Shown: piece after piece, positions 48,120 to 59,243 of the stretch
Position numbering within the stretch: position 1 is the stretch's first letter
How the letters are laid out: each line of letters opens with the position of its first letter
NCBI RefSeq assembly: GCF_004681125.1
Contig: NZ_SIHO01000001.1
Span: 879,149 to 943,148 of the forward strand
Reading direction: 5' to 3'
From: Glacieibacterium arshaanense
Lineage (GTDB): Bacteria; Pseudomonadota; Alphaproteobacteria; Sphingomonadales; Sphingomonadaceae
Length of the DNA: 64,000 nucleotides
Notes under the pieces: generated by a model
What the model was told of the DNA's origin: nothing
The model's database searches: none
Seen by the model: only the letters and a program-made list of their open reading frames with translations
Made by a program: the position numbers and the translations under genes

Positions 48120-49622
48120 CTACTGTCCGAACCCGACCTCTCCGGCAATACGGATTGCCTCGCGTGCCGCAGCCATCAATGCGCCGGCCTTGGCCTCGCA
48201 CTCGCGCTGTTCGTATTCGGCGACGCTGTCAGCGACAATGCCGGCACCGGCCTGGACATGCATGACGCCGTCCTTGACCACCGCAGTGCGCAAGACGATG
48301 CAGCTGTCCATGCTGCCGTCAGGCGAGAAATAGCCGACGCCGCCGGCGTAGGGTCCGCGCTTTTCGCTTTCGAGCTCGTGAATGATTTCCATCGCGCGGA
48401 CCTTGGGCGCGCCGCTGACGGTTCCGGCGGGGAAGCCCGCGAGCAAGGCGTCGATGGCGTCCTTGTCGGGGCTGAGATGACCGCGGACGTTCGAGACGAT
48501 GTGCATCACGTGGCTGTAGAATTCGACGCCGTACTGGTCGGTGACCACCACCGAGCCCGGCGCACTGACGCGGCCGACGTCGTTGCGGCCAAGATCAAGC
48601 AGCATCAGATGCTCGGCAAGTTCCTTGGGGTCCGCCAGCAGACTGTCGCGATTTTCGGCGTCCTCGACGGCGTCGCGACCGCGTGGGCGCGTACCGGCGA
48701 TCGGCCGGATGGTGACTTCCTCGTCGCGCACGCGCACCAGAATTTCGGGTGAAGAGCCGATCAGCGCGAACCCTGGCAAGTCGAGGAAATATAGGAACGG
48801 CGAGGGGTTGATACGGCGCAGCGCACGATAGAGATCGAAAGGCGGCAGCGGGAAATCAACGGTGAAGCGCTGTGCAAGCACGACCTGGAAAATGTCGCCG
48901 GCGAAGATGTAGTCACGGGCGCGTGCCACCATTTCGGCGTAGCGGCCCCGCGGCAGGACGTGGTGTGCTGCACCATCGGGTAGATCTGCTGGCGTCTGTC
49001 GTGCTGCCGGCACCGTTTGCGCCAGCCGCGCGGCGGCATTCTCGATCCGGTCAAGCGCAGCTGCATGCGCAACTTCCGCGCTGCGTGCATCTGGAAACAC
49101 CGGGGCAACGATAAACAGTTCGTCCCGCAGCCGGTCAAAGACCAGCAGCAGCGTCGGCCGCACGAACAGGAAATCGGGGACGCCGAGCGGGTCGGCCTTT
49201 GGCTCGGGCAGTTTTTCGGCCAGCCGCGCAGTTTCATAGCCCATGTAGCCCACGAGGCAGGCGAGCGCGCGCGGCAGTTCGGGCGGCACGTCCATTCGGC
49301 AACTCGCGACCAGTGCGCGAAGTTCGGTCAGCGTATCACCAGCGCACGCCACAAACGCGGTGGTGTCGGTCGCCCATTGCGTGTTGATTTCTGCCGAATT
49401 GCCGGTCGCGCGCCAGACCAGATCGGGCTCTAGCCCAAGCAGCGAATAGCGGCCGCGCACCGCGCCACCTTCGACCGATTCAAGTAGAAATGCGCCCGAG
49501 CCGCCACGCCCGAGCTTGAGCATCGCCGACACCGGCGTTTCGGTGTCGGCGATGATCCGGTTCCAGACGAGCTGGGGCCGGCGCTGGGCATAGCCTAGCG
49601 CGAAGCTTTCAAAATCGCTCAT
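48120..49622 (-). CDS. trpE: Anthranilate synthase component I
   Basis: This protein of 500 residues has an N-terminal tryptophan-binding region ([18 protein letters not shown], about 46-63) and a C-terminal chorismate-binding domain ([44 protein letters not shown]). It starts the tryptophan branch from chorismate. Its ATG overlaps the ppiD stop by 4 bp. No leader peptide for attenuation is visible. Confidence 0.97.
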   Translation of the reverse strand: MSDFESFALGYAQRRPQLVWNRIIADTETPVSAMLKLGRGGSGAFLLESVEGGAVRGRYSLLGLEPDLVWRATGNSAEINTQWATDTTAFVACAGDTLTELRALVASCRMDVPPELPRALACLVGYMGYETARLAEKLPEPKADPLGVPDFLFVRPTLLLVFDRLRDELFIVAPVFPDARSAEVAHAAALDRIENAAARLAQTVPAARQTPADLPDGAAHHVLPRGRYAEMVARARDYIFAGDIFQVVLAQRFTVDFPLPPFDLYRALRRINPSPFLYFLDLPGFALIGSSPEILVRVRDEEVTIRPIAGTRPRGRDAVEDAENRDSLLADPKELAEHLMLLDLGRNDVGRVSAPGSVVVTDQYGVEFYSHVMHIVSNVRGHLSPDKDAIDALLAGFPAGTVSGAPKVRAMEIIHELESEKRGPYAGGVGYFSPDGSMDSCIVLRTAVVKDGVMHVQAGAGIVADSVAEYEQRECEAKAGALMAAAREAIRIAGEVGFGQ

Positions 49623-51565
49623 TGCGCTGGTGTGTTGCCCTCGCCGAGCACACGCTTGGTCACCGCAGCGAGTGCAGCCGGGTTGCGCTTGACGCCGACT
49701 TCACGTTCGGCGGCGCGCGCGAACGCCCCGCTGAGCTCTTCGGGCGCCAACTGGGCGAACTGCGCGCGCGTCGCATCGAGGAGCTGCGGCACGGTCGCGA
49801 GGTCACCAGGCGTGATGCTGTCGACCTTCATGACAAAATAGCCGGCACCGTTAGGGGCCGCCAGCGACTTGGCGACACCCTTGGGCAGGCCAAGGAACAT
49901 CTGCACCGGTGGCGGTACCTGCGCCTGCTGCGCGACATCGATGCGGCGACCGGCAATCGGCTGCGGCGCGGGCAGGTTGTTCGCGGCAAGTGCGGCACCG
50001 AGCGTGCTGCCTTTGGCAACCGCAGCGAGCACCGCATCGACCTTTGTCTTGAGCGTCTTCATCCGCGTTTCGGCTTCCCAGGCGGCGACAACGGCGGGGC
50101 GAATCTTGTCGAGCGCCGCCGGAGTCGGTGGGACGATTGTGCCGAGTTCGAGCACCGCGTACTGGCCCTTGCCAGCACCTTCGCCAAGTTCGACGACACT
50201 ACCGGCATCGGCCGGATCGGCGTTGAACGCCTTGGGGAGCAGCGCTTCGGCGCCGGGCGCGAAAATGAAACTAGTGTTGTCCATCGTGCGGCCATCTGCG
50301 GTCATCGGTGGCACTGCTACAACCGTCAGGTTGAACTTCTTGGCAAGCTCGGCAAAGCTGGCACCGCTGCTAAAGCCGTCTTCGATCTGTGCGACTGTAT
50401 CGGCGAGCGCAGTTTCGATCTTCTCGCGGCGCAGTGTGGCGGTGATTTCATCCTTGGCCGCAGCCACACCATTGGGGTTGACCGGGGTGATCGCCTCGAC
50501 CGCCACGACGTGCCAGCCGAAGTCCGACTTGACCGGATCGGTCACTGCCCCGACCGGAATGCCGAACGCCGCATTGGCAACAGCGGCGTTGGTCGCATTG
50601 GCGAATTTTGCCTTGCTTTGGACGCCGAGCGCGATGTCGGTAGCGCTGAATCCGCCCTTGTCGGCCGCAACGCGCGCAAACGGCGCACCTGCACGTACCG
50701 CGGCGACTATCGCCTTTGCCTTGGCTTCGTCATCAACGACGACCTGCGCCAGACGGCGGGTTTCGACGCCGCCGAACTTCTCGCGGTTGGCCTCGTAATA
50801 TTTGTTGATGTCCGAATCGCTGACCGAAACACCAGCGGCAATCGCCTCGCGGTCGATCATCGCGTAACGGAAGCTACGGCGCTCGGGTAGCGTGTAGCGG
50901 GTCTTGTTGGCCTCGTAGAACGCCTTGATTTGCGCATCAGTCGGTGCAGCCGGCGCCGGCACCACACTGACTGGCAGCATGGCAATCTGGCCTTCGCGAC
51001 GCTCGAGCAGCAGCGCCGCATAGGGCTCAGCCATCCCGCGCGGGACTTGCGCGGCAGCAGCGACGGGCACCAGCAGCTGGCGGCGGATCAGCCCGCCGTG
51101 CAGGTCGGTGCGCAATTCGCGCTCGCTGATGCGCTGTTCGGCGAGGATGCGCTTGAACGTCGCCTGGTCGAACTTGCCGTTGACGCGGAATGCCTCGATA
51201 TCGGCAATCTGGCCGTCCACCGCACGGTCGCTGATCGAAATGCCGAGCTGGGCGGCATATTGTTCAAGCGCGGTCGAGCCGATCATCTGCTCCAATACCT
51301 GGCCGACCCCGCCTTCCTGCGCGGCGGCCTGTGCGGTCAGGGTCGGGTTCTGAGCGCGCGCGCTCTTGATGGTGCGGTCGAACTGCGACAGCAACGCCGC
51401 TTCGCTGATGCCGGACTTGCCGACCTTGGCGACATCGCCGCCGGCAACGCCCGCAGGCCCTCCAAAGGGATCCTTCACGCCGGTCACCACGAACGCAATC
51501 AACACCAACGACAAAAGGACAAGCACCGGCCAAGAGGTCAGCCACTTGCGGAAAAAAAGGAGCAT
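49619..51565 (-). CDS. ppiD: Peptidylprolyl isomerase, PpiD/SurA-type membrane-anchored chaperone
   Basis: This protein of 648 residues has a single N-terminal membrane anchor (about residues 10-30), a SurA-N-type helical domain (about 45-170) and one parvulin-like rotamase domain in the middle (RLAQVVVDDEAKA..., about 265-360). PpiD helps newly secreted proteins fold in the periplasm. ATG 51565 is chosen because the anchor then lies at the usual place. It is the promoter-proximal gene of the run into trpE. Confidence 0.9.
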   Translation of the reverse strand: MLLFFRKWLTSWPVLVLLSLVLIAFVVTGVKDPFGGPAGVAGGDVAKVGKSGISEAALLSQFDRTIKSARAQNPTLTAQAAAQEGGVGQVLEQMIGSTALEQYAAQLGISISDRAVDGQIADIEAFRVNGKFDQATFKRILAEQRISERELRTDLHGGLIRRQLLVPVAAAAQVPRGMAEPYAALLLERREGQIAMLPVSVVPAPAAPTDAQIKAFYEANKTRYTLPERRSFRYAMIDREAIAAGVSVSDSDINKYYEANREKFGGVETRRLAQVVVDDEAKAKAIVAAVRAGAPFARVAADKGGFSATDIALGVQSKAKFANATNAAVANAAFGIPVGAVTDPVKSDFGWHVVAVEAITPVNPNGVAAAKDEITATLRREKIETALADTVAQIEDGFSSGASFAELAKKFNLTVVAVPPMTADGRTMDNTSFIFAPGAEALLPKAFNADPADAGSVVELGEGAGKGQYAVLELGTIVPPTPAALDKIRPAVVAAWEAETRMKTLKTKVDAVLAAVAKGSTLGAALAANNLPAPQPIAGRRIDVAQQAQVPPPVQMFLGLPKGVAKSLAAPNGAGYFVMKVDSITPGDLATVPQLLDATRAQFAQLAPEELSGAFARAAEREVGVKRNPAALAAVTKRVLGEGNTPAQ

Positions 51566-51723
51566 GGGGGTTCGCTTGCAAACAGGAGGTCGGAAATCTG
51601 CGGGGATCATAGGGAGGGGGGCGCGCACGGGCAAGCATTTGGATCGCGGCCTGTAAATCGCGGCACTTTTCGTGACTGCGCAGCTCTGCTACCGCGGCGC
51701 CAGTTCAATGACTGGAGGCAGAC

Positions 51724-52458
51724 ATGGCCGCAGCGCGCAAGATGATCGTGGGTAACTGGAAAATGTTCGGTACGGCACCGATGCTTGCCGAAATTACCGC
51801 GATTGCCGCTGCCCCCGCCGGAAATGCCAAGCTGGCGATTTGCCCGCCGTTCACGCTGATTGAGCGCGCCGCCCGCGCAGCGCAGGGCTCGGCGCTGGCG
51901 ATCGGCGCGCAGGATGTTCATGCGGCCGACAAGGGCGCTCACACCGGCTGCATCTCCACAGCGATGCTGATCGATTCGGGCGCGACACTGGTCATCGTCG
52001 GCCATAGCGAGCGCCGCGCCGACAATTTCGAAACTGATGCGCAGGTCAAGGCCAAGGCGACGGCGGCTGTCACGGCGGGCCTGGAGGCGATTGTCTGTAT
52101 TGGTGAAACCGAGGCGCAGCGCGATAACGGGCAAACACTCACGGTCATTGAAACGCAGCTGGCAGGCTCGCTGCCCGACGCCGCAGACCGGCTGGTCGTG
52201 GCGTACGAACCTGTCTGGGCGATTGGCACCGGTCGCACGCCGACCGAACCGCAGGTTGCCGAAGTCCATGCAGCAATCCGTGCGCACCTTGAAAAGCGCT
52301 TCGGCGCACCAGGCGCGGCGACACCGATTCTCTACGGCGGCTCGGTGAAGCCCGAAAATGCCGCAAACCTGCTCGGCCTGCCCAACGTTGACGGGGCGCT
52401 CGTCGGCGGCGCCAGTCTGACTGCGGCATCGTTTCTGGCGATCGCAGCAGCGGTCTAG
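51724..52458 (+). CDS. tpiA: Triosephosphate isomerase
   Basis: This enzyme of 244 residues has the catalytic Lys in VGNWKMFG (about residue 12), His in VGHSERR (about 91) and Glu in YEPVWAIGTG (about 160), with the phosphate loop LYGGSVKPEN. It interconverts dihydroxyacetone phosphate and glyceraldehyde-3-phosphate. The ATG follows GGAGG. It is divergent from ppiD. Confidence 0.97.
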   Translation: MAAARKMIVGNWKMFGTAPMLAEITAIAAAPAGNAKLAICPPFTLIERAARAAQGSALAIGAQDVHAADKGAHTGCISTAMLIDSGATLVIVGHSERRADNFETDAQVKAKATAAVTAGLEAIVCIGETEAQRDNGQTLTVIETQLAGSLPDAADRLVVAYEPVWAIGTGRTPTEPQVAEVHAAIRAHLEKRFGAPGAATPILYGGSVKPENAANLLGLPNVDGALVGGASLTAASFLAIAAAV

Positions 52459-52571
52459 ACAGCCGAACTGCGGGACGTCCGGCGGCGCGGTTGCGGAATC
52501 GCGTGCCAATCGCTACATCGCCGCCAACGGACCCGCCAGCCACCCTTCCTTTTATCGAAAGCCGCCCGTCG

Positions 52572-52976
52572 ATGTTGACGACCTTCATCCTTGTTGTTCA
52601 CGCGCTGATTGCCATTGCATTGGTGGCGGTCATACTGCTGCAGCGGTCGGAAGGCGGCGCACTTGGTATCGGCGGCAGTGGCGGCGGCTTGATGAGCGCG
52701 CGTGGCGCGGCCGACTTGCTGACACGGGCGACGGCGATTCTGGGCACCTTGTTCATCGTGACGTCGATCTTGCTCGCCGTGCTCGCCGCCGGCATGCATC
52801 GTGGCAAGGAAATCGACACAAGTCTCGCCAAGCCGGTGACGGCCCCCGCCAGTGGCCCTGGAGGTATCAGCATCGTTCCGCAGGTAGCGCCGACGACAGC
52901 ACCGGCACCGACCGCCGATGCTCCGGCAGCACCTGGTGCGACCACGCCGATCGATCAGGTTCCCGTCGCGAAGTAA
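52572..52976 (+). CDS. secG: Preprotein translocase subunit
   Basis: This protein of 134 residues has two membrane helices (about 1-22 and 52-75) around the GIGGSGGGLMSARGAADLLTR loop typical of SecG, then a Pro/Ala-rich tail. It aids SecYEG export. ATG 52572 starts the conserved part; the open frame upstream to 52491 is not conserved in character. It lies between tpiA and pyrG. Confidence 0.92.
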   Translation: MLTTFILVVHALIAIALVAVILLQRSEGGALGIGGSGGGLMSARGAADLLTRATAILGTLFIVTSILLAVLAAGMHRGKEIDTSLAKPVTAPASGPGGISIVPQVAPTTAPAPTADAPAAPGATTPIDQVPVAK

Positions 52977-53035
52977 CCGGGTGGCGCCGCGGCGTCGCAT
53001 CCAAATCTCGTTATCCACAGCGAAATTACGGTAAT

Positions 53036-53055
53036 CCGCCAGCTTGGGCTGGCGG
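53036..53055 (+). terminator. Stem-loop between secG and pyrG
   Basis: CCGCCAGC and GCTGGCGG flank TTGG. The 8-bp stem lies 33 bp before the pyrG ATG and has no T-run, so it may be a weak terminator or 5' leader structure. Confidence 0.4.
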
Positions 53056-53087
53056 AGTTCCCGCAATTCGGTCTATGAAGGTCTCCC

Positions 53088-54722
53088 ATGACGCGGTTCA
53101 TTTTTATCACCGGCGGCGTGGTTTCCTCGCTCGGCAAGGGCCTGATGGCCGCCAGTCTCGCAGCGCTGTTGCAGGCGCGCGGCTACCGCGTCCGCATCCG
53201 CAAGTTCGATCCATATCTCAACGTCGATCCGGGCACGATGTCCCCGTACCAGCACGGCGAGGTCTACGTCACCGATGACGGTGCCGAAACCGACCTCGAT
53301 CTTGGGCACTACGAACGCTTCACTGGTGTCGCTGGGCGCCAGTCGGACAATATCACATCGGGCCGCGTCTATTCTGACATCATCACCAAGGAACGCCGTG
53401 GCGACTTCCTGGGGGCGACGGTGCAGGTCATTCCGCACGTCACCGATGCGATCAAGGCGTTCGCGCTGGCCAACACCGACGATGTCGATTTCGTACTCTG
53501 TGAAATCGGCGGCACCGTCGGCGACATCGAAAGCCTGCCGTTCATCGAAGCCATCCGCCAACTCCGCAACGACCTCGGGCGCGGCAACAGCGTATCGATC
53601 CATGTGACCTTGGTGCCGTACATCGCGGCCGCCGGCGAGCTCAAGACCAAGCCGACGCAGCATTCGGTGCGCGAACTCGCGGCGCTCGGCGTTCAGCCCG
53701 ACGTGCTGGTGTGCCGCTGCGAACACCCGCTGCCCGAAGGCGAGCGTGCCAAGATCGCACTGTTCTGTAATGTGCCGAGCAGCGCCGTCATCGCCGCGCT
53801 TGATGCGACCAGTATCTACAAGGTGCCGCTGCAATATCACGCACAGGGACTTGATGATGCCGTCCTCGATGCGTTCGGCACCTCGCCCAAGGGGTTGCCC
53901 AACATCACGCGCTGGGAAGAAATCGAGGACCGGCTGGCAAATTTCGAGGGCGAGGTCACCGTCGGCGTCGTTGGCAAATATGTCGGGCTGCCCGATGCCT
54001 ACAAGTCGTTGAACGAAGCCCTGGTCCATGGCGGCATAGCCAATCGCGTAAAGGTCAACATCCAGTGGATTGACGCCGAGTTGTTTGCCGGTTCCGAAGA
54101 CGAGGTCGCGGCCAAGCTCGAACCTATGCACGCCATTCTGGTACCCGGTGGCTTTGGCGAACGCGGTTCGGAAGGCAAGATCGCCAGCGTGCGCTTTGCC
54201 CGCGAACGGAATGTGCCATTCTTCGGCATCTGCTTCGGGATGCAGCTTGCCTGTGTTGAAGCGGCGCGCAACCTCGCGGGCATTGAGGGTGCATCGAGCA
54301 CCGAATTCGGTCCGACCGACGAGCCCGTGGTTGGCCTGATTACCGAATGGACTAGCGGCGGCGTCACCGAAACGCGCAGCGAGGATGACGACAAGGGCGG
54401 CACGATGCGGCTCGGTGCCTATCCGGCGGTGCTGGCCGGCAACAGCCATGCCGCGGCAATTTACGGCACCAGTGAGATCAGCGAACGCCACCGCCACCGC
54501 TACGAAGTCAACAACCACTATCGCCCGGCGCTCGAAGCCAAGGGGTTGATGTTCACCGGTATGTCACCCGACGGCGTGCTGCCCGAAATCGTCGAGCGCC
54601 CAGACCATCCCTGGTTTGTTGGCGTGCAGTTTCATCCCGAGTTGAAATCGAAGCCATTCGATCCGCATCCGCTATTCGCCAGTTTCATCGCTGCCGCGCT
54701 CAAGCAGAGCCGCCTGGTCTGA
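53088..54722 (+). CDS. pyrG: CTP synthase
   Basis: This enzyme of 544 residues forms CTP from UTP and glutamine. The N-terminal synthase domain opens with [21 protein letters not shown], and [11 protein letters not shown] marks the metal site (about residues 140-150). The C-terminal amidotransferase has Cys in [13 protein letters not shown] (about residue 385) and His-Glu in [11 protein letters not shown]. The stop is followed 2 bp later by the next gene. Confidence 0.97.
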   Translation: MTRFIFITGGVVSSLGKGLMAASLAALLQARGYRVRIRKFDPYLNVDPGTMSPYQHGEVYVTDDGAETDLDLGHYERFTGVAGRQSDNITSGRVYSDIITKERRGDFLGATVQVIPHVTDAIKAFALANTDDVDFVLCEIGGTVGDIESLPFIEAIRQLRNDLGRGNSVSIHVTLVPYIAAAGELKTKPTQHSVRELAALGVQPDVLVCRCEHPLPEGERAKIALFCNVPSSAVIAALDATSIYKVPLQYHAQGLDDAVLDAFGTSPKGLPNITRWEEIEDRLANFEGEVTVGVVGKYVGLPDAYKSLNEALVHGGIANRVKVNIQWIDAELFAGSEDEVAAKLEPMHAILVPGGFGERGSEGKIASVRFARERNVPFFGICFGMQLACVEAARNLAGIEGASSTEFGPTDEPVVGLITEWTSGGVTETRSEDDDKGGTMRLGAYPAVLAGNSHAAAIYGTSEISERHRHRYEVNNHYRPALEAKGLMFTGMSPDGVLPEIVERPDHPWFVGVQFHPELKSKPFDPHPLFASFIAAALKQSRLV

Positions 54723-54724
54723 CC

Positions 54725-55555
54725 GTGCGCGGGGGTTGGCTGGCAGGATTGGCGCTGGTGCTGGCACTGTCGGCCGCGCCGGCCCGGGCGCTCGACGACG
54801 AGCACCATTCCCTATTCGATCCTGTGCCCGAAGACGAGTTGCGCCCGCTATGCGCCGACAACCCTGGCTTTGGCCTGCCGCCATGCATTGTCGACGCGGG
54901 GCATGTGATGTTCGAATTCACCGCTGTCACTGCTACCTTTGCCAATATCGGCGGCGTCCGGACTCAAAACTATGCCATCGGCGATGTGCTGTTGCGCGTC
55001 GGGCTTACCGAAACGCTCGAGACTTTTGCGAGCTGGACGCCGCTGAACATCTACACCGAAAAGTCGGGCGCCAGTCCGCAAAGCGATAGCGCCACTGGCA
55101 GCATCGGATTTGGCTTCAAGCAATCACTGCGCAATCCCGATGGGGAGGGGCTGTCGATCGCCGCCGAGCTGGCGATAGAAATACCGACTAATGGCGAGAA
55201 TATCGCCTGGACACTTGCCTTGCCGGTGTCGCAGGCATTTGGTGATGACTGGACGCTGGGCTTCACGCCGGAACTTGCACTTTTGCCCAACACCCTCGAC
55301 GGCGGCCAGCATCTTGGCGGTAGCATGGCCGTGTCGCTAAGCCGCGCGATTGCCGACTTCAACCTTGGCGCAGAAATCTATGTTGCCAAGGACGATGAAC
55401 CCACTGGTGCCATCCGCTACGCCACAGCCAATTTCTCTGTGAGCTGGCAGCCGCCGAAGAATGAGAATCTCAGCTTTGATATTGGCGCCGATTTCGGGCT
55501 CAACGCGGCAACTGCCGATGTTGAAATCTACTGTGGTCTGTCGCGGCGGTTTTAG
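54725..55555 (+). CDS. Putative outer-membrane protein, MetA-pathway-like
   Basis: This protein of 276 residues has a signal peptide (about residues 1-23, ending ARA). Alternating beta strands and a final aromatic residue (GLSRRF) follow, as in outer-membrane barrels. The overall design recalls the Phenol_MetA_deg/transporter family, whose role is unclear. It begins with GTG two bases after the pyrG stop. Confidence 0.68.
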   Translation: MRGGWLAGLALVLALSAAPARALDDEHHSLFDPVPEDELRPLCADNPGFGLPPCIVDAGHVMFEFTAVTATFANIGGVRTQNYAIGDVLLRVGLTETLETFASWTPLNIYTEKSGASPQSDSATGSIGFGFKQSLRNPDGEGLSIAAELAIEIPTNGENIAWTLALPVSQAFGDDWTLGFTPELALLPNTLDGGQHLGGSMAVSLSRAIADFNLGAEIYVAKDDEPTGAIRYATANFSVSWQPPKNENLSFDIGADFGLNAATADVEIYCGLSRRF

Positions 55556-55570
55556 CGTCTTGTCCGGGCC

Positions 55571-55601
55571 AAACGAAAACGCCCGGGGTTTAACCCGGGC
55601 G
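55571..55601 (-). terminator. Minus-strand intrinsic terminator
   Basis: CGCCCGGG and CCCGGGCG flank a 6-nt loop at 55580-55601. Read on the minus strand, the stem is followed by TTTTCGTTT, so it ends transcription leftwards. No minus-strand gene is supported to its right; the preceding plus-strand gene ends 24 bp before it. Confidence 0.65.
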
Positions 55602-55938
55602 CTCGTGGTGACGAGACCTACCTCTGCGTTGATCCGTGCCGAACCAACCCCCCGGTCGAGTGCACGTCAACGATGACTTCGCTGCGATCTTTTTGGTCGC
55701 TATCTCTTCCCTGAACCCTGGCCATTCAGCCTCGGGCAATGTTGAGACGCTAGGGTGAACCACTTGAAATGTCATCGGCAAATCGCCGCAACCGGCTGCG
55801 GGGATGACGCTTGTCGTGCGACTGTTGTGTCCTTGCCACAGTTGCTTGGAAGGCGGCTGCCTTGCGCGTGCAGGCACGCATGCTACACAGCCGCGCCTGC
55901 CGGTCGCGGGTGTGAACTCGAATCCATAAGGTTTATCT
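55602..55938. other. Intergenic stretch, possible minus-strand RNA
   Basis: This is about 337 bp between the terminator and proS. A minus-strand frame (55590-55877) has an unlikely composition and runs into the terminator hairpin. The proS promoter must lie at the right end. A small RNA ending at 55571 would fit, but no known RNA family was recognised. Confidence 0.35.
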
Positions 55939-57255
55939 ATGCGTCTAAGCCGCTACTTCCTACCCGTCCTCAAGGAAACGCCGGGTGACGCGCAGATCGT
56001 CAGCCACCAGCTGATGCTGCGCGCCGGGCTGATTCGTCAGACCGCGGCGGGCATCTACGCCTGGCTCCCGATGGGGCACCGCGTGCTGCGCAAGATAGAA
56101 CAAATCGTCCGCGAGGAGCAGGACCGTGCTGGCGCCATTGAACTGCTGATGCCGACAATACAGTCCGCCGACCTGTGGCGATCGTCGGGGCGCTATGACG
56201 CCTATGGCCCCGAAATGCTACGCATCAAGGACCGCCACAACCGCGAGATGCTGTTTTCGCCGACCGCCGAGGAACTGTTCACGCAGATATTCGAGAACGG
56301 CGCACGCAGCTACCGCGACCTGCCGCGCATGCTGTACCAGATTCAGTGGAAGTTCCGCGACGAAGTCCGCCCGCGCTTCGGCGTCATGCGTGGCCGCGAG
56401 TTCCTGATGAAGGACGCGTACAGCTTCGACATCGATTTCGCCGGCGCGCGCCACAGCTACAACCGCATGTTCATGGCGTATCTGCGGACGTTCGCGCGGA
56501 TGGGCCTGCATGCCATCCCGATGCGCGCCGATACCGGACCGATCGGCGGCGACCTCAGCCATGAATTCATCGTGCTCGCGCCGACCGGCGAGAGCGAAGT
56601 CTTCTACCATGAAAATTGGGAAAAAGGCCGCGATACCAGTGGTGTGGATGCCGATGACCCCGCGGCACTTGAAGCCTTCATCGACGCGCTCAATGCGGAT
56701 TACGCTGCGACCGACGAAAAGCGCGACCTCGCACTCGAGGCCGAAGCCGGCAGCGCGCTCAAGCAGTCGCGCGGCATCGAAGTTGGGCAGGTGTTCTACT
56801 TCGGCGACAAATACACCAAGGCAATGGGCGTCACCGTGCAAGGCCCCGACGGTACGACGATCACCCCAGAAATGGGCAGCTACGGCATCGGCGTTTCGCG
56901 GCTGATGGGTGCGATCATCGAGGCGAGCCACGACAAGGATGGCATCATCTGGCCCGACGCCGTCGCACCGTTCAAGGTGGCGCTGCTCAACCTGCGTGCC
57001 GATGACGCGGCGTGTGCCGCCGCCGCCGACGCACTCTATGCGCGCTTGGAAGCTGCTGGCGTCGAAGTGCTCTACGATGACCGCGATGAACGCGGCGGCG
57101 CTAAGTTCGCCACCGCCGACCTGATCGGGGTGCCGTGGCAGCTCGTTGTCGGCCCCAAGGGCGTGGCGGCGGGCACCGTCGAACTCAAGCGCCGCGGTGC
57201 CGGCACGCGCGAGGAACTGTCGGTCGATGCAGCGGTGGCGCAATTGACCGCATGA
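55939..57255 (+). CDS. proS: Proline-tRNA ligase, short form
   Basis: This class II synthetase of 438 residues has [19 protein letters not shown] (about 24-42), motif 2 in [24 protein letters not shown] (about 140-163), and motif 3 in [13 protein letters not shown] (about 313-325). It lacks the editing insertion of the E. coli enzyme, which is typical of alphaproteobacteria. Its last bases overlap the lolC ATG (ATGA). Confidence 0.95.
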   Translation: MRLSRYFLPVLKETPGDAQIVSHQLMLRAGLIRQTAAGIYAWLPMGHRVLRKIEQIVREEQDRAGAIELLMPTIQSADLWRSSGRYDAYGPEMLRIKDRHNREMLFSPTAEELFTQIFENGARSYRDLPRMLYQIQWKFRDEVRPRFGVMRGREFLMKDAYSFDIDFAGARHSYNRMFMAYLRTFARMGLHAIPMRADTGPIGGDLSHEFIVLAPTGESEVFYHENWEKGRDTSGVDADDPAALEAFIDALNADYAATDEKRDLALEAEAGSALKQSRGIEVGQVFYFGDKYTKAMGVTVQGPDGTTITPEMGSYGIGVSRLMGAIIEASHDKDGIIWPDAVAPFKVALLNLRADDAACAAAADALYARLEAAGVEVLYDDRDERGGAKFATADLIGVPWQLVVGPKGVAAGTVELKRRGAGTREELSVDAAVAQLTA

Positions 57256-58499
57256 TTACCCGCTACGAGCGCATGATCGCCGGGCGCTATTTGCTGCCCG
57301 GGCGCGGTGAGGGGTTCATCTTCCTCGTCGCCTCAATCTCGCTGGTCGCGGTCGCGCTGGGTGTTGCAGCGCTGATCGCGGTAATGAGCGTGATGAACGG
57401 CTTTCGCGCCGAGTTGTTCGACAAGATCCTCGGCCTTAACGGCCATGCCGTCATCCAGGGCTATGGGGGTCGCATCCCCGAATGGCAGCCGCTAATGGCG
57501 AAGGTGCGCCAGTCGCCGGGCATCGTTTCGGCGACGCCGTTGATCGAACAGCCGCTGATGGCGAGTTACCGCAGCCGCGTCGAAGGCGTGCTGCTGCGCG
57601 GCATGACGCTGGCCGATATCCACAACACGCCGGTCATTGCCAACAATGTCAAGATGGGCACGCTCAAGGACTTGCAGCCGGGCACCAATAACGTTGCCAT
57701 CGGTGCGCGGCTGGCCGAGGCATTGGGCGCTACGCTGGGCGACAGCATCGCGCTGATTTCGCCCGACGGGCAGGTGACGCCGTTCGGGTCGGTGCCGCGC
57801 ATCGTCTCGTACAAGATTGTCGCGATCTTCGAAGTCGGCATCTACGACTATGACAAGGCGTTCGTGCTGATGCCGATGGAAAATGCCCAAACGCTGCTGC
57901 GTATGGATGGGTCGGTCGGCATCATTGAACTAGTGACCAAAGACCCCGACAAGATTGAGGCGATCATGGAACCGGTGCGCACCGTGGTCGGCGGGTCGGG
58001 CGTCACCACTGACTGGCGCTCGATGAACGCCGCGCTGTTCCAGGCGCTGGTGGTCGAGCGCACGGTAATGTTCTGGGTGCTGTCGATCATCATCCTCGTC
58101 GCGGTGTTCAACATACTGAGTTCGTTGATCATGCTTGTGCGTGCCAAAAGCCGCGACATCGCCATCCTGCGCACTATGGGTGCTAGCCGGTCGAGTCTGA
58201 TGCGGATTTTCGTCACCGTCGGCACGCTGATTGGCGCGCTCGGTATCGGGCTGGGTCTGGTGCTCGGCTTCACGATTTTGGCGTTCCGCGCGCAGATCGT
58301 GTCGGGCGTGTCGGCGCTGACCGGCGCCAATCTGTGGGACCCGTCGGTGCGCTATTTGACCGACCTGCCGTCGAAGACCGATCCGGTTGAAGTCATTGGC
58401 ATCGTCGCGCTGGCGCTGCTGCTGTCGTTCCTCGCGACGCTCTATCCGGCGTGGAAAGCGGCGAACACCGATCCGGTCCAGGTGCTGCGCTATGAGTAA
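57252..58499 (+). CDS. lolC: Lipoprotein-releasing ABC transporter permease
   Basis: This protein of 415 residues has one N-terminal helix (about 25-50), a large periplasmic MacB-type domain and three C-terminal helices (FtsX domain, about 270-400). With LolD it releases lipoproteins from the inner membrane to LolA. A single LolC/E-type permease probably forms a homodimer. It overlaps proS by 4 bp and lolD by 8 bp. Confidence 0.93.
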   Translation: MITRYERMIAGRYLLPGRGEGFIFLVASISLVAVALGVAALIAVMSVMNGFRAELFDKILGLNGHAVIQGYGGRIPEWQPLMAKVRQSPGIVSATPLIEQPLMASYRSRVEGVLLRGMTLADIHNTPVIANNVKMGTLKDLQPGTNNVAIGARLAEALGATLGDSIALISPDGQVTPFGSVPRIVSYKIVAIFEVGIYDYDKAFVLMPMENAQTLLRMDGSVGIIELVTKDPDKIEAIMEPVRTVVGGSGVTTDWRSMNAALFQALVVERTVMFWVLSIIILVAVFNILSSLIMLVRAKSRDIAILRTMGASRSSLMRIFVTVGTLIGALGIGLGLVLGFTILAFRAQIVSGVSALTGANLWDPSVRYLTDLPSKTDPVEVIGIVALALLLSFLATLYPAWKAANTDPVQVLRYE

Positions 58500-59163
58500 T
58501 GTGCTGGTCGTTGAAAATCTGACGCGGTCGTTTCAGCAGGGCGGCGTCACGATCGAGGTACTACGCGGCGTCGACCTGACCGTCGGCGCTGGTGAAATCG
58601 TCGCGCTGCTCGGGCCGTCGGGGTCGGGCAAGTCGACGATGCTGCAAGCCGTTGGCCTGCTCGAAGGCGGCTTCGGCGGCAGCATCAGCATCGACGGCGT
58701 CCGCGTCGAAAAGCTCGACTCGGTAGGGCGTACCGGAGTGCGCCGCGACAAACTCGGCTTCGTCTATCAATTCCACCATCTGCTCCCCGACTTCGACGCC
58801 CAGGAGAACGTCGTGCTGCCGCAGCTTATCAAGGGCGTGCCGACCGCTGAGGCGCGCGCGCGTGCTGCCGCCCTGCTCGGCGATCTCGGCCTGTCCGAAC
58901 GCCTGACACATCGGCCATCGCAGCTTTCGGGCGGTGAACAGCAGCGCGTCGCCGTGGCTCGTGCTCTCGCGAACCAGCCGGTTCTGGTGCTCGCCGACGA
59001 ACCCACCGGCAACCTCGACGAAGCCACTGCCGCCAGGGTGCTCGCCGAATTCCTGCGGCTGGTGCGCGGCCGCGGCTCGTCGGCGCTGGTCGCCACGCAC
59101 AATATCGCGCTGGCGCAGCAGATGGACCGGGTAGTGACGTTGCACGAGGGCCGACTGGCTTAA
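58492..59163 (+). CDS. lolD: Lipoprotein-releasing ABC transporter ATPase
   Basis: This protein of 223 residues has Walker [10 protein letters not shown] (about 40-48), signature [15 protein letters not shown] (about 144-158) and Walker [14 protein letters not shown] (about 164-176). It provides energy for LolC. Its ATG is within the lolC end (ATGAGTAA). Confidence 0.95.
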   Translation: MSNVLVVENLTRSFQQGGVTIEVLRGVDLTVGAGEIVALLGPSGSGKSTMLQAVGLLEGGFGGSISIDGVRVEKLDSVGRTGVRRDKLGFVYQFHHLLPDFDAQENVVLPQLIKGVPTAEARARAAALLGDLGLSERLTHRPSQLSGGEQQRVAVARALANQPVLVLADEPTGNLDEATAARVLAEFLRLVRGRGSSALVATHNIALAQQMDRVVTLHEGRLA

Positions 59164-59243
59164 GGCCCTTCACCTCAACTTATCCCCATCAAAATTTGCG
59201 CCTGCCGCTGGCCCGAATCGGGTAACGCGCGCATCATTTGCGA

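Noticed and set aside
55840-55870. GGAAGG...GCTGCC similarity to the SRP RNA loop
   Set aside because: The asymmetric and symmetric loops and the closing stem of 4.5S RNA are not present.
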